A DNA stretch of 64,000 bases from JAGVSR01 sp963742405 (GTDB lineage: Bacteria; Pseudomonadota; Alphaproteobacteria; Rhizobiales; Hyphomicrobiaceae): positions 186,001 through 250,000 of the forward strand of contig CAVUMB010000006.1 in NCBI GenBank assembly GCA_963742405.1, read 5' to 3'. The translations under genes and the position numbers were made by a program. Position 1 is the first letter of the stretch. Every line of letters starts with the position of its first letter. The notes below the pieces were generated by a model. That model was given only the letters and a program-made list of their open reading frames with translations. It was not told the origin of the DNA and made no database searches. Shown piece after piece: positions 38,501-46,711 of this stretch.

Positions 38501-39508
38501 GCGTCGCTTGCCGGCAAACTCGACATATCGATTTCGAGCAAAGGTCAGTCGGAGAGTGGCGCCGACGATGCGATCGATGGTGACGTCGCCTCCCTTGCCG
38601 TCGGCTTCGAGGGTCGCGCGCTATCGCCCGCCGGAATGGTCACTGCGATGACCGGCAAGGGCACGTTGAGCCTGGGCGACGTGACATTGTCGGGCGTTGC
38701 ACCCAAGGCGGTTGCCGACGTGGCCGATCAAGCGCTGCAGACGAAGGGGCTGAGCAGTGGCGAGGCACTGCAGAACGCCGTGCGCTTAGCCCTGAAGACA
38801 ACCCGGCTCAAGCTCGGCAAGGTGACGGTGCCGGTGTCGATCGCCGACGGCGTCATGAGGCTTGACCAAGTACAGGTCGACACCGCCGAGGGTCGGGCAA
38901 CTTTCGATACCTTCCTCGATCTCCAGACGCTGGCACTCGACAGTTCGTGGCAGATTGAAGCCAAGGCTCTCACGCGCGCGCAGCCGAGCGTCGCGGGTAC
39001 CGCCGCGGTCGGCGCCGCTGTAGCCGGTGTTCCCGCACCGGTGGCTGTATCGCGCACACTGCTGCCGCCCGTCGCAATCGTTTATTCCGGCCCCCTCGCC
39101 GACTTGGAAACACTCGCGCCCGCCATTGCAACGGACGCTCTGGAAAGGGAACTCACCGTCCGCCGCATGGAGCGGGACGTGGACGAGTTGGAGCGCTTGC
39201 GCAAGATGGACGAAGACCGTGCGCGCAAGGAACGCGAACGCCAGCAGGCTCTGGACGCCGAACGTCAACTTCAACAGAAAGAGCGTGATGCCGCCCCCGC
39301 ATCGGGCGCTGCATCACCCCAGTCGGGGGCGCCCGTACCGGTGCCCGTCGACGGCGCCGCCAGTATCGATCCCGATGCCGCCGCCGCCAATCCTCTGCCT
39401 GAGGCCGTTGACGAGGCGGTTCGGGAACGTCCACGCGTCCAGGCGGTTCCGAGGAAAAAGCCGCCAAAAAGCAGTTGGGAACCATTCCAGATTTCGCCGT
39501 ATCAGTGA
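35552..39508 (+). CDS. AsmA family protein (large form)
   Basis: 1318-residue inner-membrane-anchored periplasmic protein. One N-terminal span (ILVYIGSVLIVVLAAIFAV) leads into the AsmA start block IDWNSYRGVFEEEASRMLGREVRVQGNVSLRLLPTPY. Long beta-rich repeats follow, typical of AsmA/TamB-like bridge proteins proposed to move phospholipids to the outer membrane. The end is different: a charged helix (about residues 1195-1245, many Glu/Arg/Lys) and a Pro/Ala linker finishing in basic PRKKPPKSSWEPFQI. It is a single gene with convergent neighbours 7 bases past its stop. Confidence 0.9.
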   Translation: MNNILVYIGSVLIVVLAAIFAVPAAIDWNSYRGVFEEEASRMLGREVRVQGNVSLRLLPTPYVQAERLRIGGAVGEETGRPLFRADRFTMWLSIPPLLKGIVEARDVEIVKPVLELTVDAEGVTSLASLKGSPGRLSFVPQDIAFRSVNVIDGSLGLTGPKGTELARIDGLNGEVSADTIEGPFRYRGTLKWEGGLREVRLNTAAREPNGDLRFKALVTVPSNSNNYSLDGTARNITGKAAIDGTLTARISTQGFEVRAEPAADAIAAAPAPATAKTAAFFELTAKLASAPGHIDLDDISIALQQNGLPQLISGRSSLAWSDQVKLDMQLTSKWLDLDQLSTGASATSSAMPLELARTLFDRLVDELPATVDTAIAISVDQVGLGQQSVSGLKLEASRSGGPLELKNVRASLPGGTNLALDGVLDGADRTRSFTGTMAVSGQSLTRFTTWGFGDNPFSRSRSDGPFAISGNLRLDDSAIELTDASAEVSGTPIIGEVKLGLAEPRRLSVALDGDKINLDDLWPGNPGLRGLRGLLTGGAPAAAGNIDNVFGGIFGSDVAFEINAGQLIDGARKLENVHLDVALQKGALTVPKLKFLSKGGLAVDLEGSASDVPDKTRGSLRGVIEAPTPDAVLALSDLFDLPPDIETKLSRWSGLTPWRVATTFSFGQRHEAAVDVTVDGTLRGGRVVAEARIDAARGDWRTAPADIMAQIDTADVYGFIDQISGSTSNKSEARPGKVFVKAAGKAADGLVAVAELSAETVDLEFNGRVRVPEAGQLAAKGDIRVAAQDLGRVMNLAGLSIGAGAGSVPVAGTLAAAHDGTKLTIASPALKIGDASVSGVLTYAGASDGKLAVVEADLSADKASLPGLLSALAAAPVANVQPVVELPAISTRRRRADAEIEVAVASPAKIWPDQSFNFSPLEGVTGTIKASLRALSLEPRLAMRDARFEIAFEPGKLDVKRLEGAVLGGKAEAEFTIQKQVAGASLAGKLDISISSKGQSESGADDAIDGDVASLAVGFEGRALSPAGMVTAMTGKGTLSLGDVTLSGVAPKAVADVADQALQTKGLSSGEALQNAVRLALKTTRLKLGKVTVPVSIADGVMRLDQVQVDTAEGRATFDTFLDLQTLALDSSWQIEAKALTRAQPSVAGTAAVGAAVAGVPAPVAVSRTLLPPVAIVYSGPLADLETLAPAIATDALERELTVRRMERDVDELERLRKMDEDRARKERERQQALDAERQLQQKERDAAPASGAASPQSGAPVPVPVDGAASIDPDAAAANPLPEAVDEAVRERPRVQAVPRKKPPKSSWEPFQISPYQ

Positions 39509-39515
39509 ACCGCCA

Positions 39516-39764
39516 TTAATCGCGGTTGCCCCCGTCGTAGCTCTCTGCGGCATGGTGGCTGCGAAAATAGGCGAGGATCCACATGCGGACCGATCCCGAC
39601 AGCCCCGCATTTCCGCGTGTCTCGTCGATCTCGGCCACAAGAGCGGCAGTCGTTTTGCCTTCCTTCTCCGCCGCCTCTTTGAGGGCGTCCCAGAACGGTT
39701 GCTCTAGTGAAATGGAGGTCTGATGACCTCGCAGCGAGAAGGATCGCTTGACTGGCCGCGTCAC
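39516..39764 (-). CDS. Ribbon-helix-helix domain protein (RHH_4 type)
   Basis: 82-residue protein with the pattern KRSFSLRGHQTSISLEQPFWDALKEAAE, an N-terminal strand followed by two helices as in RHH DNA-binding proteins of the PF13467 type found across Alphaproteobacteria. It starts with GTG that overlaps the stop of the DUF4169 gene by four bases (GTGA), so the two are coupled. No regulatory target is visible. Confidence 0.85.
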   Translation of the reverse strand: MTRPVKRSFSLRGHQTSISLEQPFWDALKEAAEKEGKTTAALVAEIDETRGNAGLSGSVRMWILAYFRSHHAAESYDGGNRD

Positions 39765-40003
39765 GAAACGCTGCCAGGGTCCAAATCGTCTTCCGTCTCA
39801 CCGCTGCGGCGCCAACCCTCCCTCGGCTGGTCACGCTGGGCGTTGTCCACGTGCGCATTGTCAAGCGTGCGCTGGGCGTCCTGCGCCTCCCGCTCGGATT
39901 TGCTGCGGCCGTGACGGACGCGATTTTCCTCGGCGCGGCGTTCCTTTTCTGCCCGCTCTCTTGCTTTGCGCACTTTGTTGAGATTGACGATCTCGGCGGT
40001 CAT
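39761..40003 (-). CDS. DUF4169 family protein
   Basis: About 80 residues from the ATG at 40003: AEIVNLNKVRKARERAEKERRAEENRVRHGRSKSER is the hallmark, a highly basic/acidic helical protein. An ATG ten codons upstream is possible. The DUF4169/RHH pair is common in Alphaproteobacteria, often behind fumC, but fumC is not here. The function is unknown. Confidence 0.85.
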   Translation of the reverse strand: MTAEIVNLNKVRKARERAEKERRAEENRVRHGRSKSEREAQDAQRTLDNAHVDNAQRDQPREGWRRSGETEDDLDPGSVS

Positions 40004-40386
40004 GTGGTCCTCGGATACGGGTGACGTAGACATCGCGCTGGCCGATCATCGCATTCCTGCCGCGATGGAGGTTGGTGACCTGTTGCCTCAGTCATGTCCT
40101 TGCTCGCACAAGTTACGTACGGGCACGCCCTGCGGTTTTGTCTGACTGCGAGCAGTGCAGTGCAGCAAAGATAAGTGCGATTGAGCAGCAACGTCAAATC
40201 GGATGGGGGTTGATCGCAGCGGCACAGATTGCAGCGATTGAATTTCACCCGTGCAACAATCAGAGCGACACTTCGCAGAAAGCGGCGATACTAGAACTAA
40301 AATCTCGCAAGTGACGGCCAGCAAAAGGCAAGCGCTCCGCCATCGGCGGTTGCAAACAAAGGCCCTCCGTCCCGCTTGCGACCCCG
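40004..40386. other. 383-bp gap without a supported gene
   Basis: The gap lies between the cfa stop and the DUF4169 start, both on the - strand. It must carry the DUF4169/RHH promoter. It is slightly AT-richer than its surroundings. I found no RNA gene, clear hairpin terminator or gene remnant. Confidence 0.4.
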
Positions 40387-41625
40387 CTAAAGCCGCTCTG
40401 CTTCGCGAAGTTTTAGCTTGCGGTAGGCTTCAAACAGGTAGTCGCGGCGGATCGGGCTCGCATCTCGTTTGCGCGACAGCTGCATGTGAAAAACTTCCTG
40501 CGCGCCGGTGCGAAACATCAATTCAGCGCTGATCAGATAGAATTCCCACATACGGCAGAACCGCTCGTCATACATTTCGGCAATGCGCGACCGGTTGCGT
40601 TCAAAGCGCGTATGCCAGTGCCGCAGTGTCATGGCGTAATGCAGCCGGAGAAACTCACAATCTGTAACCCAAAGCCGATTGCGTTCGACCGCGGGAAATA
40701 CTTCAGAGAGTGACGGCGAGTAGGCGCCCGGAAAGATATACTTGCGCAGCCACGGGCTTGCTGTACTGGGCGGGCTCATGTGTCCGATGGAGTGCAGCAG
40801 CATGACGCCATCATCGGAAATCAGCTCGTTCACCTTGGCAAAAAACTCATCGTAGCCATGGACGCCGACATGCTCGAACATGCCGACCGATACGATGCGA
40901 TCGAAAGTCTGTTCGATCTGACGGTAGTCGCGCAGTTCAAACCGCACACGGTCACCAACTCCGGCGGCAATCGCCCGTTCCGTCGCCAGCGTGTGCTGCT
41001 CCTTGGACAAGGTGACGCCGAGAACTTCGACGTCCTCCATCTGGGCAAGGTAAATCGCCAGTCCGCCCCAGCCGCTACCGATGTCGAGAATTTTCTGGCC
41101 CGGCCGAAGGCTCAGTTTGGAGGCAATCAGCCTGCACTTGGCCCGTTGCGCCGCTTCAAGCGTGTCGTCGTCGGTTTCGAAATAGGCGCAGGAGTAGAAC
41201 AAACCCTCATCGAGAAACAATCGATAGAGCGCGTTCCCGATATCGTAATGGAACGCAATGTTCTGCTGCGCTTTACCGATGGGATTGGATTGCTGAAATC
41301 TTTTGAGCCGCCGGGAGACGGAGCCGACGGCCCGATGGAACGCCGTTGGCGTACCCCTCGCCCGATTCTGGTTGAGCGAAACGAGAGCCAGGAAATCCCG
41401 CAAAGACGATCCGGGAAACGAGAGCGTCCCATCCATATATGCTTCACCGGCCGCCAACTCCGGATTGAAGAAAAGCGATTTATACAGTTTCGGCTCGGTG
41501 AGCTGCATCGTGACCGACGGTCCAGGCTCATCGCCACTGAACACATGCGTTTGACCCTCCGCGTCGATGACTGTGAGAGCCCCGGCTTGGATGAGGTGAG
41601 ATAAGAGCTTGGAAAGCGGAAACAT
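40387..41625 (-). CDS. cfa: Cyclopropane-fatty-acyl-phospholipid synthase
   Basis: SAM-dependent enzyme that methylenates double bonds of membrane phospholipid acyl chains, typically in stationary phase or acid stress. The N-terminal lipid-binding region is followed by NIAFHYDIGNALYRLFLD and the SAM loop LDIGSGWGGLA (about residues 180-190). The conserved VGMFEHVGVHGYDEFF and LRLHYAMTLRHWHTRFE segments contain the usual active-site residues. At 412 residues it is complete. It forms its own unit. Confidence 0.94.
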   Translation of the reverse strand: MFPLSKLLSHLIQAGALTVIDAEGQTHVFSGDEPGPSVTMQLTEPKLYKSLFFNPELAAGEAYMDGTLSFPGSSLRDFLALVSLNQNRARGTPTAFHRAVGSVSRRLKRFQQSNPIGKAQQNIAFHYDIGNALYRLFLDEGLFYSCAYFETDDDTLEAAQRAKCRLIASKLSLRPGQKILDIGSGWGGLAIYLAQMEDVEVLGVTLSKEQHTLATERAIAAGVGDRVRFELRDYRQIEQTFDRIVSVGMFEHVGVHGYDEFFAKVNELISDDGVMLLHSIGHMSPPSTASPWLRKYIFPGAYSPSLSEVFPAVERNRLWVTDCEFLRLHYAMTLRHWHTRFERNRSRIAEMYDERFCRMWEFYLISAELMFRTGAQEVFHMQLSRKRDASPIRRDYLFEAYRKLKLREAERL

Positions 41626-41780
41626 GCCCCCTCCTTTTTTGCAGCGTCTGGAGATCGAATTTGACTGACGACGGGGCGGCTAGTACCCCGCCGCGGCGGA
41701 GGTTCATGCACACCTATGGCATGGCCCGATTATGCAGATGGTGAGTGCTTGGATACCTTTCGGGCTGAACACAAGTAGCG

Positions 41781-44132
41781 TCACTCCAAGTCCGGCCTTG
41801 AGTCATCGATCAGCTCTCTCAGTTTGTCGCCGAGTTGTTGACTGGTGTAGGGCTTATTCAACAGATTGACCCCGGCGTCGAGGCGACCATGATGCACGAT
41901 GGCGTTGCGGGTGTATCCGGTGGTGAATAGCACAGGCACGCCGGGACGCTGTTTGCTGAACTCTTCCGCAAGTTGTCGGCCATTGATATCGCCACCCAGT
42001 ACGACATCGGTGAAGAGAATGTCGACACGTTCCGTCTCCGACAAAGCAGCCAGTGCCGACTTCCCGTCAGCCAACGCAATGACCTGATACCCGGCGTCGC
42101 GAAGGACGTCGACCGCGTAGTCACGCACACCGTCATCGTCTTCGACAAGAAGGATCGTCTCCCCGGCCACAGCCCGTGCGACGGGCTGTTTGCGTTCCGG
42201 CGGCTCGACGGGCGATGGATCCGCCGCTGGCATGCGAGGCAGATAGATCTTGACCGTCGTGCCCTCGTTGACCTCGCTGTAAATCCGGATGTGCCCGCCC
42301 GACTGCTTGACAAAGCCGTGGATCATGGCGAGCCCCAGGCCGGTCCCTTGACCGGGAGGTTTGGTGGTGAAGAATGGTTCGAAAACTTTGTCGATCTTGT
42401 CGGGTGGAATACCCGTGCCCGTATCGCTGACGCTCAACATGACGTACTGACCGGCCTTGATATCTCCGATCGGCGCAACGTAGCTCTCGTCAAGATAGGC
42501 GTTGCTGGTCTCCACCGTAATCTGGCCTCCGTTCGGCATCGCGTCGCGGGCGTTCACGACGAGATTGAGCAGGGCGTTTTCCAGCTGGTTCTCATCGGCC
42601 AGAGCGGGCCAAAGACCCGCGCCTGAGACCGTCTCTATTTTGACCGTTTCCCCCGCCATCCGCGTCATCATATCCGCCATGTCCGCAACCAGCGTTCGAA
42701 CATCGACGGGCTTTGGTGCCAGCGGTTGCTGCCGGGCGAATGCCAGCAGCCGATGAGTGAGCTTGGCAGCACTGCGCGCGCCCTTCATCGCAGCTTCGGC
42801 CGGTTTCAACAATGGCGCCGAGATCGCGGGATCGGCGTTACGAAGACGCCGCTGCAAGGTGTCGATGTTTCCAATGACGATAGTCAGCATATTATTGAAG
42901 TCGTGAGCGATGCCGCCGGTCAACTGCCCGATCGCATCCATCTTCTGCGTCTGGCGCAGTGTGCCTTCAATTTCCTCCCGCCGGCGCATTTCGGCAACCA
43001 GATCACTCGTCCGCTCGTTCACTTGGGTCTCAAGCTGATTGTTGATGCGCTCGAGATCTTCCCCGCGCCGGTGCAGCTCTTTGGATGCTGCGGCGAGACT
43101 TTCGGCAATGACTTCGGCCTCGAGGAACGACGCGTGCAGTGGCAGCGGTTGGCTGCCCTGGCCGACCGCTCGCGCTGCTTCGGCCAATTCCGCCATGTTG
43201 CGACCGGCCCTCGATGACAGCCACCATGCAAGCCCAAGGCTGGAGAGAAGAAGTCCGCTCGCCAAGATCGAGATGGACCAGAGAAGATTATTTACGGGCC
43301 TGTTCAGTTCGGCTTCGACTTGGGCAACTCCGACCGTCCATCCGTGTGCCGTCGTCGTGTACCCGGTCAGGATCCAATTTCCCTCGACGGAGACATTCTG
43401 GCTCCAGCCTTCTCGAGCCTCTTCGATGGCTTTTCGCCAGCCCGGAGCGATGAGGGTCCCCAGTCGTTCCGCATGGTCGGGGATGCGAGCCACGAACTTG
43501 CCTTGACTGTCGGCAATTGCAAGCACAGTGCCTGGCAAATTCTGCGGTTCCAATAATCGTAAAAACCTGTCTGGCGGAACTCCGATGGTAATACAATAGA
43601 GCGGTTTGCCGTCGCGGTAGACCGGCACCATGATTAGAATGCTCAGCTGTTGCGACGTTGCCGAAAGCAAAACATCGCTGACCTGGACTTTGCCTGTCGC
43701 ATATGCGCGCTGCACGAGTTCCGCCGCGGCATTTTTTGGCAGCATCGTGCCGACCGGTACAAGGGTGGCCATTAATATGGTGCCGTCAGGACTCGTGACG
43801 TTGAGCCACGAACCCGGCACGAACTTCAACGCCGTCTTGGCTTCTTGCCAGAATTCTTGAAAATTTCCGGACTGAAGTACCGGTGAAATTGCCAGGGTCG
43901 ATGCGATCGCCGCGTGTGTTGCAATCTCGCTGTCGACAAGTCCGGCGAGCGTTCGCGCGTTCGTCAGTAACCCCTGCCGAATGCTCTGGCGTTCCTGATT
44001 AACCATTTGTTGGAAAATGATCATCGCCAGCAGCAGCAGCGGAATGGCGGTTGCCAGAGCAAGCAACCGAAGCTGGAACGACAGAGGCCGCCGTCCCAGG
44101 TCAATAGTTAGCGGGTCCCAGATCGTGCGCAT
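41781..44132 (-). CDS. Hybrid sensor histidine kinase with extracytoplasmic sensor and receiver
   Basis: 783 residues. Two membrane spans (about 22-40 and 282-305) bracket a ~240-residue periplasmic region resembling a double-Cache sensor (WLNVTSPDGTILMATLVPVG, VYRDGKPLYCITIGVP). A linker helix leads to HisKA with H410 (GGIAHDFNNML), an ATPase domain (N-box NLVVNARDAM, DTGTGIP, GQGTGLGLAM), and a C-terminal receiver with the phosphoacceptor D709 (DILFTDVVL). It is transcribed away from the receiver at 44266. The ligand is unknown; the output must go through another protein, as no DNA-binding domain is present. Confidence 0.92.
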   Translation of the reverse strand: MRTIWDPLTIDLGRRPLSFQLRLLALATAIPLLLLAMIIFQQMVNQERQSIRQGLLTNARTLAGLVDSEIATHAAIASTLAISPVLQSGNFQEFWQEAKTALKFVPGSWLNVTSPDGTILMATLVPVGTMLPKNAAAELVQRAYATGKVQVSDVLLSATSQQLSILIMVPVYRDGKPLYCITIGVPPDRFLRLLEPQNLPGTVLAIADSQGKFVARIPDHAERLGTLIAPGWRKAIEEAREGWSQNVSVEGNWILTGYTTTAHGWTVGVAQVEAELNRPVNNLLWSISILASGLLLSSLGLAWWLSSRAGRNMAELAEAARAVGQGSQPLPLHASFLEAEVIAESLAAASKELHRRGEDLERINNQLETQVNERTSDLVAEMRRREEIEGTLRQTQKMDAIGQLTGGIAHDFNNMLTIVIGNIDTLQRRLRNADPAISAPLLKPAEAAMKGARSAAKLTHRLLAFARQQPLAPKPVDVRTLVADMADMMTRMAGETVKIETVSGAGLWPALADENQLENALLNLVVNARDAMPNGGQITVETSNAYLDESYVAPIGDIKAGQYVMLSVSDTGTGIPPDKIDKVFEPFFTTKPPGQGTGLGLAMIHGFVKQSGGHIRIYSEVNEGTTVKIYLPRMPAADPSPVEPPERKQPVARAVAGETILLVEDDDGVRDYAVDVLRDAGYQVIALADGKSALAALSETERVDILFTDVVLGGDINGRQLAEEFSKQRPGVPVLFTTGYTRNAIVHHGRLDAGVNLLNKPYTSQQLGDKLRELIDDSRPDLE

Positions 44133-44265
44133 GCGATTTGTGTGCCCCCTGCAACCGTACCTATTAACTCATTCACCCCGCGCCCGCCTGGACGCTCTGG
44201 ACCGCTTGCCCTATCGTTCAATCCATTATGCGCATTCGCATCACGAAACCAACCGGAGCCTATTG

Positions 44266-44622
44266 ATGGTGCGCATTTTAGTCGTTGAAGACGAGGTTTT
44301 GATTGCGATGATGCTCGGCGACTGGCTCACTGAAATGGGACACGAGTTGGTCGGCCCGGCGCACACCGTGGCCGAAGCACTCAAACTCATCGAGAGCAGC
44401 GCACCCGCGGCCGCGCTCATCGACGTCAATCTCCACGGCGAAAAATCCGACGCGATCGCCGATGTCTTGGCTGCCCGCAATGTGCCGATGGCCTTCGCTA
44501 CCGGCATGAGTTCTGATGCTATTTCAGAACGCTTCTCCAATAGCCTCGCGCTTGCGAAACCGTACGATTACGAATCTATTCGCAATGTGGTCGAGAAGCT
44601 GTTGAGCAGATCCCCAGGTTGA
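44266..44622 (+). CDS. Stand-alone response-regulator receiver domain
   Basis: 118-residue receiver only: acidic pocket VVEDE (residues 6-10), phosphoacceptor D53 in AALIDVNLHGE, and the conserved Lys in ALAKPYDYE. Translation from ATG 44266 is supported by GGAG eight bases upstream. This VVEDEVLIAMML type of single-domain receiver commonly sits beside HWE/HisKA2 kinases, and here the HWE kinase follows 138 bases downstream on the same strand; the pairing is inferred from position and type. Confidence 0.92.
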   Translation: MVRILVVEDEVLIAMMLGDWLTEMGHELVGPAHTVAEALKLIESSAPAAALIDVNLHGEKSDAIADVLAARNVPMAFATGMSSDAISERFSNSLALAKPYDYESIRNVVEKLLSRSPG

Positions 44623-44760
44623 CCGACGTGGGGCGATCCTTCGATTTTTTCCGACAGCCGATGAAATGCCCGCACGCGAAAGGGCAACGACGAGATTACT
44701 GCTGGTCACCGCCCGCGTGAAAGCGGAAACTGATCCCCTGACCGGTGAGCGGGTGCCAAG

Positions 44761-46611
44761 ATGTTCAGCCAACTGTTCAAAGACGCGTCGTTTCTCCCGC
44801 ACGGATTCTGCCTGCTTTGGAATCCGTGGCTGATAGGAGCCCACCTCCTTAGCGACGTCGCAATTTTTCTAGCTTATGCCGCGATCCCAGTTGCCATTTA
44901 CATCTTCTTGCGCAAACGCCCATCGCTGCAAATGAGCAATCTCGCGTGGCTTTTCGCGTTGTTCATTCTGTTCTGCGGACTGACCCATCTGGCGAGCGCC
45001 ATTGCGCTGTATCAGCCAATTTATGAGGTGCAGGCCGCGATAAAGGTGATGACTGCCGCCGTTTCGGTTGCCACGGCGGTGGTGATTTTTCCCCTCATCC
45101 CCAAAGCGCTGGCCATTCCAAGCCCCGAGGACCTGCAGAAGCTGAATGCGCAACTCCAAGAGGAGATCGAGTTGCACAAGAACACCGCCTCCGAACTGCG
45201 CGTCGCACGCGATGAATTGCAGGCTCGGGTTCGTGAGCAATTGAGCGCATTGGCTCGCGCGTCGGCCGTTATTGCCGCGCTCGATGAAAGTTCCACGGTC
45301 CTCATTTATGCAAAATCGAACGACGGTAAATTGGTCATGGCCAACCCGGCGGTGTTGGCGGCCATCGGTCGACCAGCCGAGGAGATCATCGGCAGGGATG
45401 ATAGTGAGTTTCTCACCAACTCCGAAGAGATTGCCAACATCCGCGAGGTCGACCGGTTGGTTTGCGAGTTGGGTCAGCCCGTCCGAGCCGTCGAAAGAGT
45501 GACACAACCGGGCGGCGCGAAGCGTGTTTACCTGTCCACGAAAGTACCCCTCCGCAAGGAAGATGGAACGGTCGACGGCATTGTCGGTGTCAGCATCGAC
45601 ATCAGCGAGCGCGAGGCGCTGATGGAGAAGTTGACTCGCAGCGAGGAAATCTTCCGCCTCGGCAGCGAGGCCGCACGCTTTGGAAGTTGCGCTGTGGATC
45701 TGACGAAGCAGGAAGTGCAAGTCTCGCAGAGTCTGCAAGAGATGCTGAACCTTCCAGGTGAAGCCGTTGACTTGGACGCCTTGCTGAATGCCGTGATGGA
45801 CGAGGATCGCGATGGATTATTGACGGCGCTCCGGTCGCAACAGCCGGTCGATATTGAGTTCCGTGTGAAGGCCGATGATGGAAACGCGTGCTGGTACCTT
45901 CTTCGTGGACAACACAAGCATGCCGGCGGCACAGGGCATTTTCTGGGTGCGGTCGTTGACATCACGCGTCGCAAGCGCGCGGAAGACCGCACCAGTGAAC
46001 TCATGCGGGAACTGATTCACCGAGGTCGCAATCTGCTCACGGTCGTTCAGGTCCTCGCGCGCAATAGTCTGACCCCGCCGCGAACGTTGCAAGAGGCTCG
46101 CGATGTCTTCATTGAACGGTTGCACGCATTCGCTCGCGGCTATGAACTATTCGTCGACGGCGATCATGTCGGCCTCACGTTCCGCGATCTCCTCCAGACG
46201 GAGGCCAGCCGGTTTACCGGTCAGTTTGCGCTGGATGGTCCCTCGTTTCTTTTGAACGAACGGGCGGCCCAGACGCTCGGATTGATCTTTCACGAACTCA
46301 CAACCAATGCGGCCAAGTACGGCGCGCTATCCAAGCCCGACGGTCGCGTCGATGTGGTGTGGCGCATTGACAGCGACGGCGAGTTAACGTTCGCGTGGCA
46401 CGAGTCCAACGGTCCACCCGTCGATGCCCCCATGAAGAAGGGATTTGGCACCGGATTAATCGAGCGTATGGTGCGGTCGGACTTTAACGCGCAGTCCTCT
46501 TGGCAATATGATGTGCGCGGCTATGTCTTTCGTTTCACCGCGCCCGTCGACAAACTGCGCGCGGCATCCGTTGGCACGCCACAGCCCCAAACCGATTTGA
46601 TCAGCGCCTGA
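44761..46611 (+). CDS. HWE-family histidine kinase with ethylene-receptor-like N-terminus and two PAS domains
   Basis: 616 residues. Three membrane helices (about 28-50, 61-82, 91-112) resemble the ethylene-binding domain of ETR1. D32, Y39, I69, C72 and H76 occupy the places of ETR1 D25, Y32, I62, C65 and H69 with the same spacing, in SDVAIFLAYAAIP and ILFCGLTHL; C and H hold copper in ETR1. A coiled coil (about 120-165), PAS (about 165-285) and PAS with PAC (about 295-405) follow. The kinase has H420 (ELIHRGRNLLTVVQ), N-box HELTTNAAKYGAL, the defining WHE (546-548) and GFGTGLIERM. The ligand is not proven. Confidence 0.88.
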   Translation: MFSQLFKDASFLPHGFCLLWNPWLIGAHLLSDVAIFLAYAAIPVAIYIFLRKRPSLQMSNLAWLFALFILFCGLTHLASAIALYQPIYEVQAAIKVMTAAVSVATAVVIFPLIPKALAIPSPEDLQKLNAQLQEEIELHKNTASELRVARDELQARVREQLSALARASAVIAALDESSTVLIYAKSNDGKLVMANPAVLAAIGRPAEEIIGRDDSEFLTNSEEIANIREVDRLVCELGQPVRAVERVTQPGGAKRVYLSTKVPLRKEDGTVDGIVGVSIDISEREALMEKLTRSEEIFRLGSEAARFGSCAVDLTKQEVQVSQSLQEMLNLPGEAVDLDALLNAVMDEDRDGLLTALRSQQPVDIEFRVKADDGNACWYLLRGQHKHAGGTGHFLGAVVDITRRKRAEDRTSELMRELIHRGRNLLTVVQVLARNSLTPPRTLQEARDVFIERLHAFARGYELFVDGDHVGLTFRDLLQTEASRFTGQFALDGPSFLLNERAAQTLGLIFHELTTNAAKYGALSKPDGRVDVVWRIDSDGELTFAWHESNGPPVDAPMKKGFGTGLIERMVRSDFNAQSSWQYDVRGYVFRFTAPVDKLRAASVGTPQPQTDLISA

Positions 46612-46711
46612 TATGAAATTGATCCGACCGACAGACATACCGGCCGCAGCGCACCGCATGCCGTATTTGGACACGCGGCGAATGCAATACAACTTTCGAC
46701 AAACGTGCCTG

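Noticed and set aside
44000..44020. CtrA-like half site TTAACCAT
   Set aside because: It lies inside the hybrid kinase coding region and lacks a second half site.
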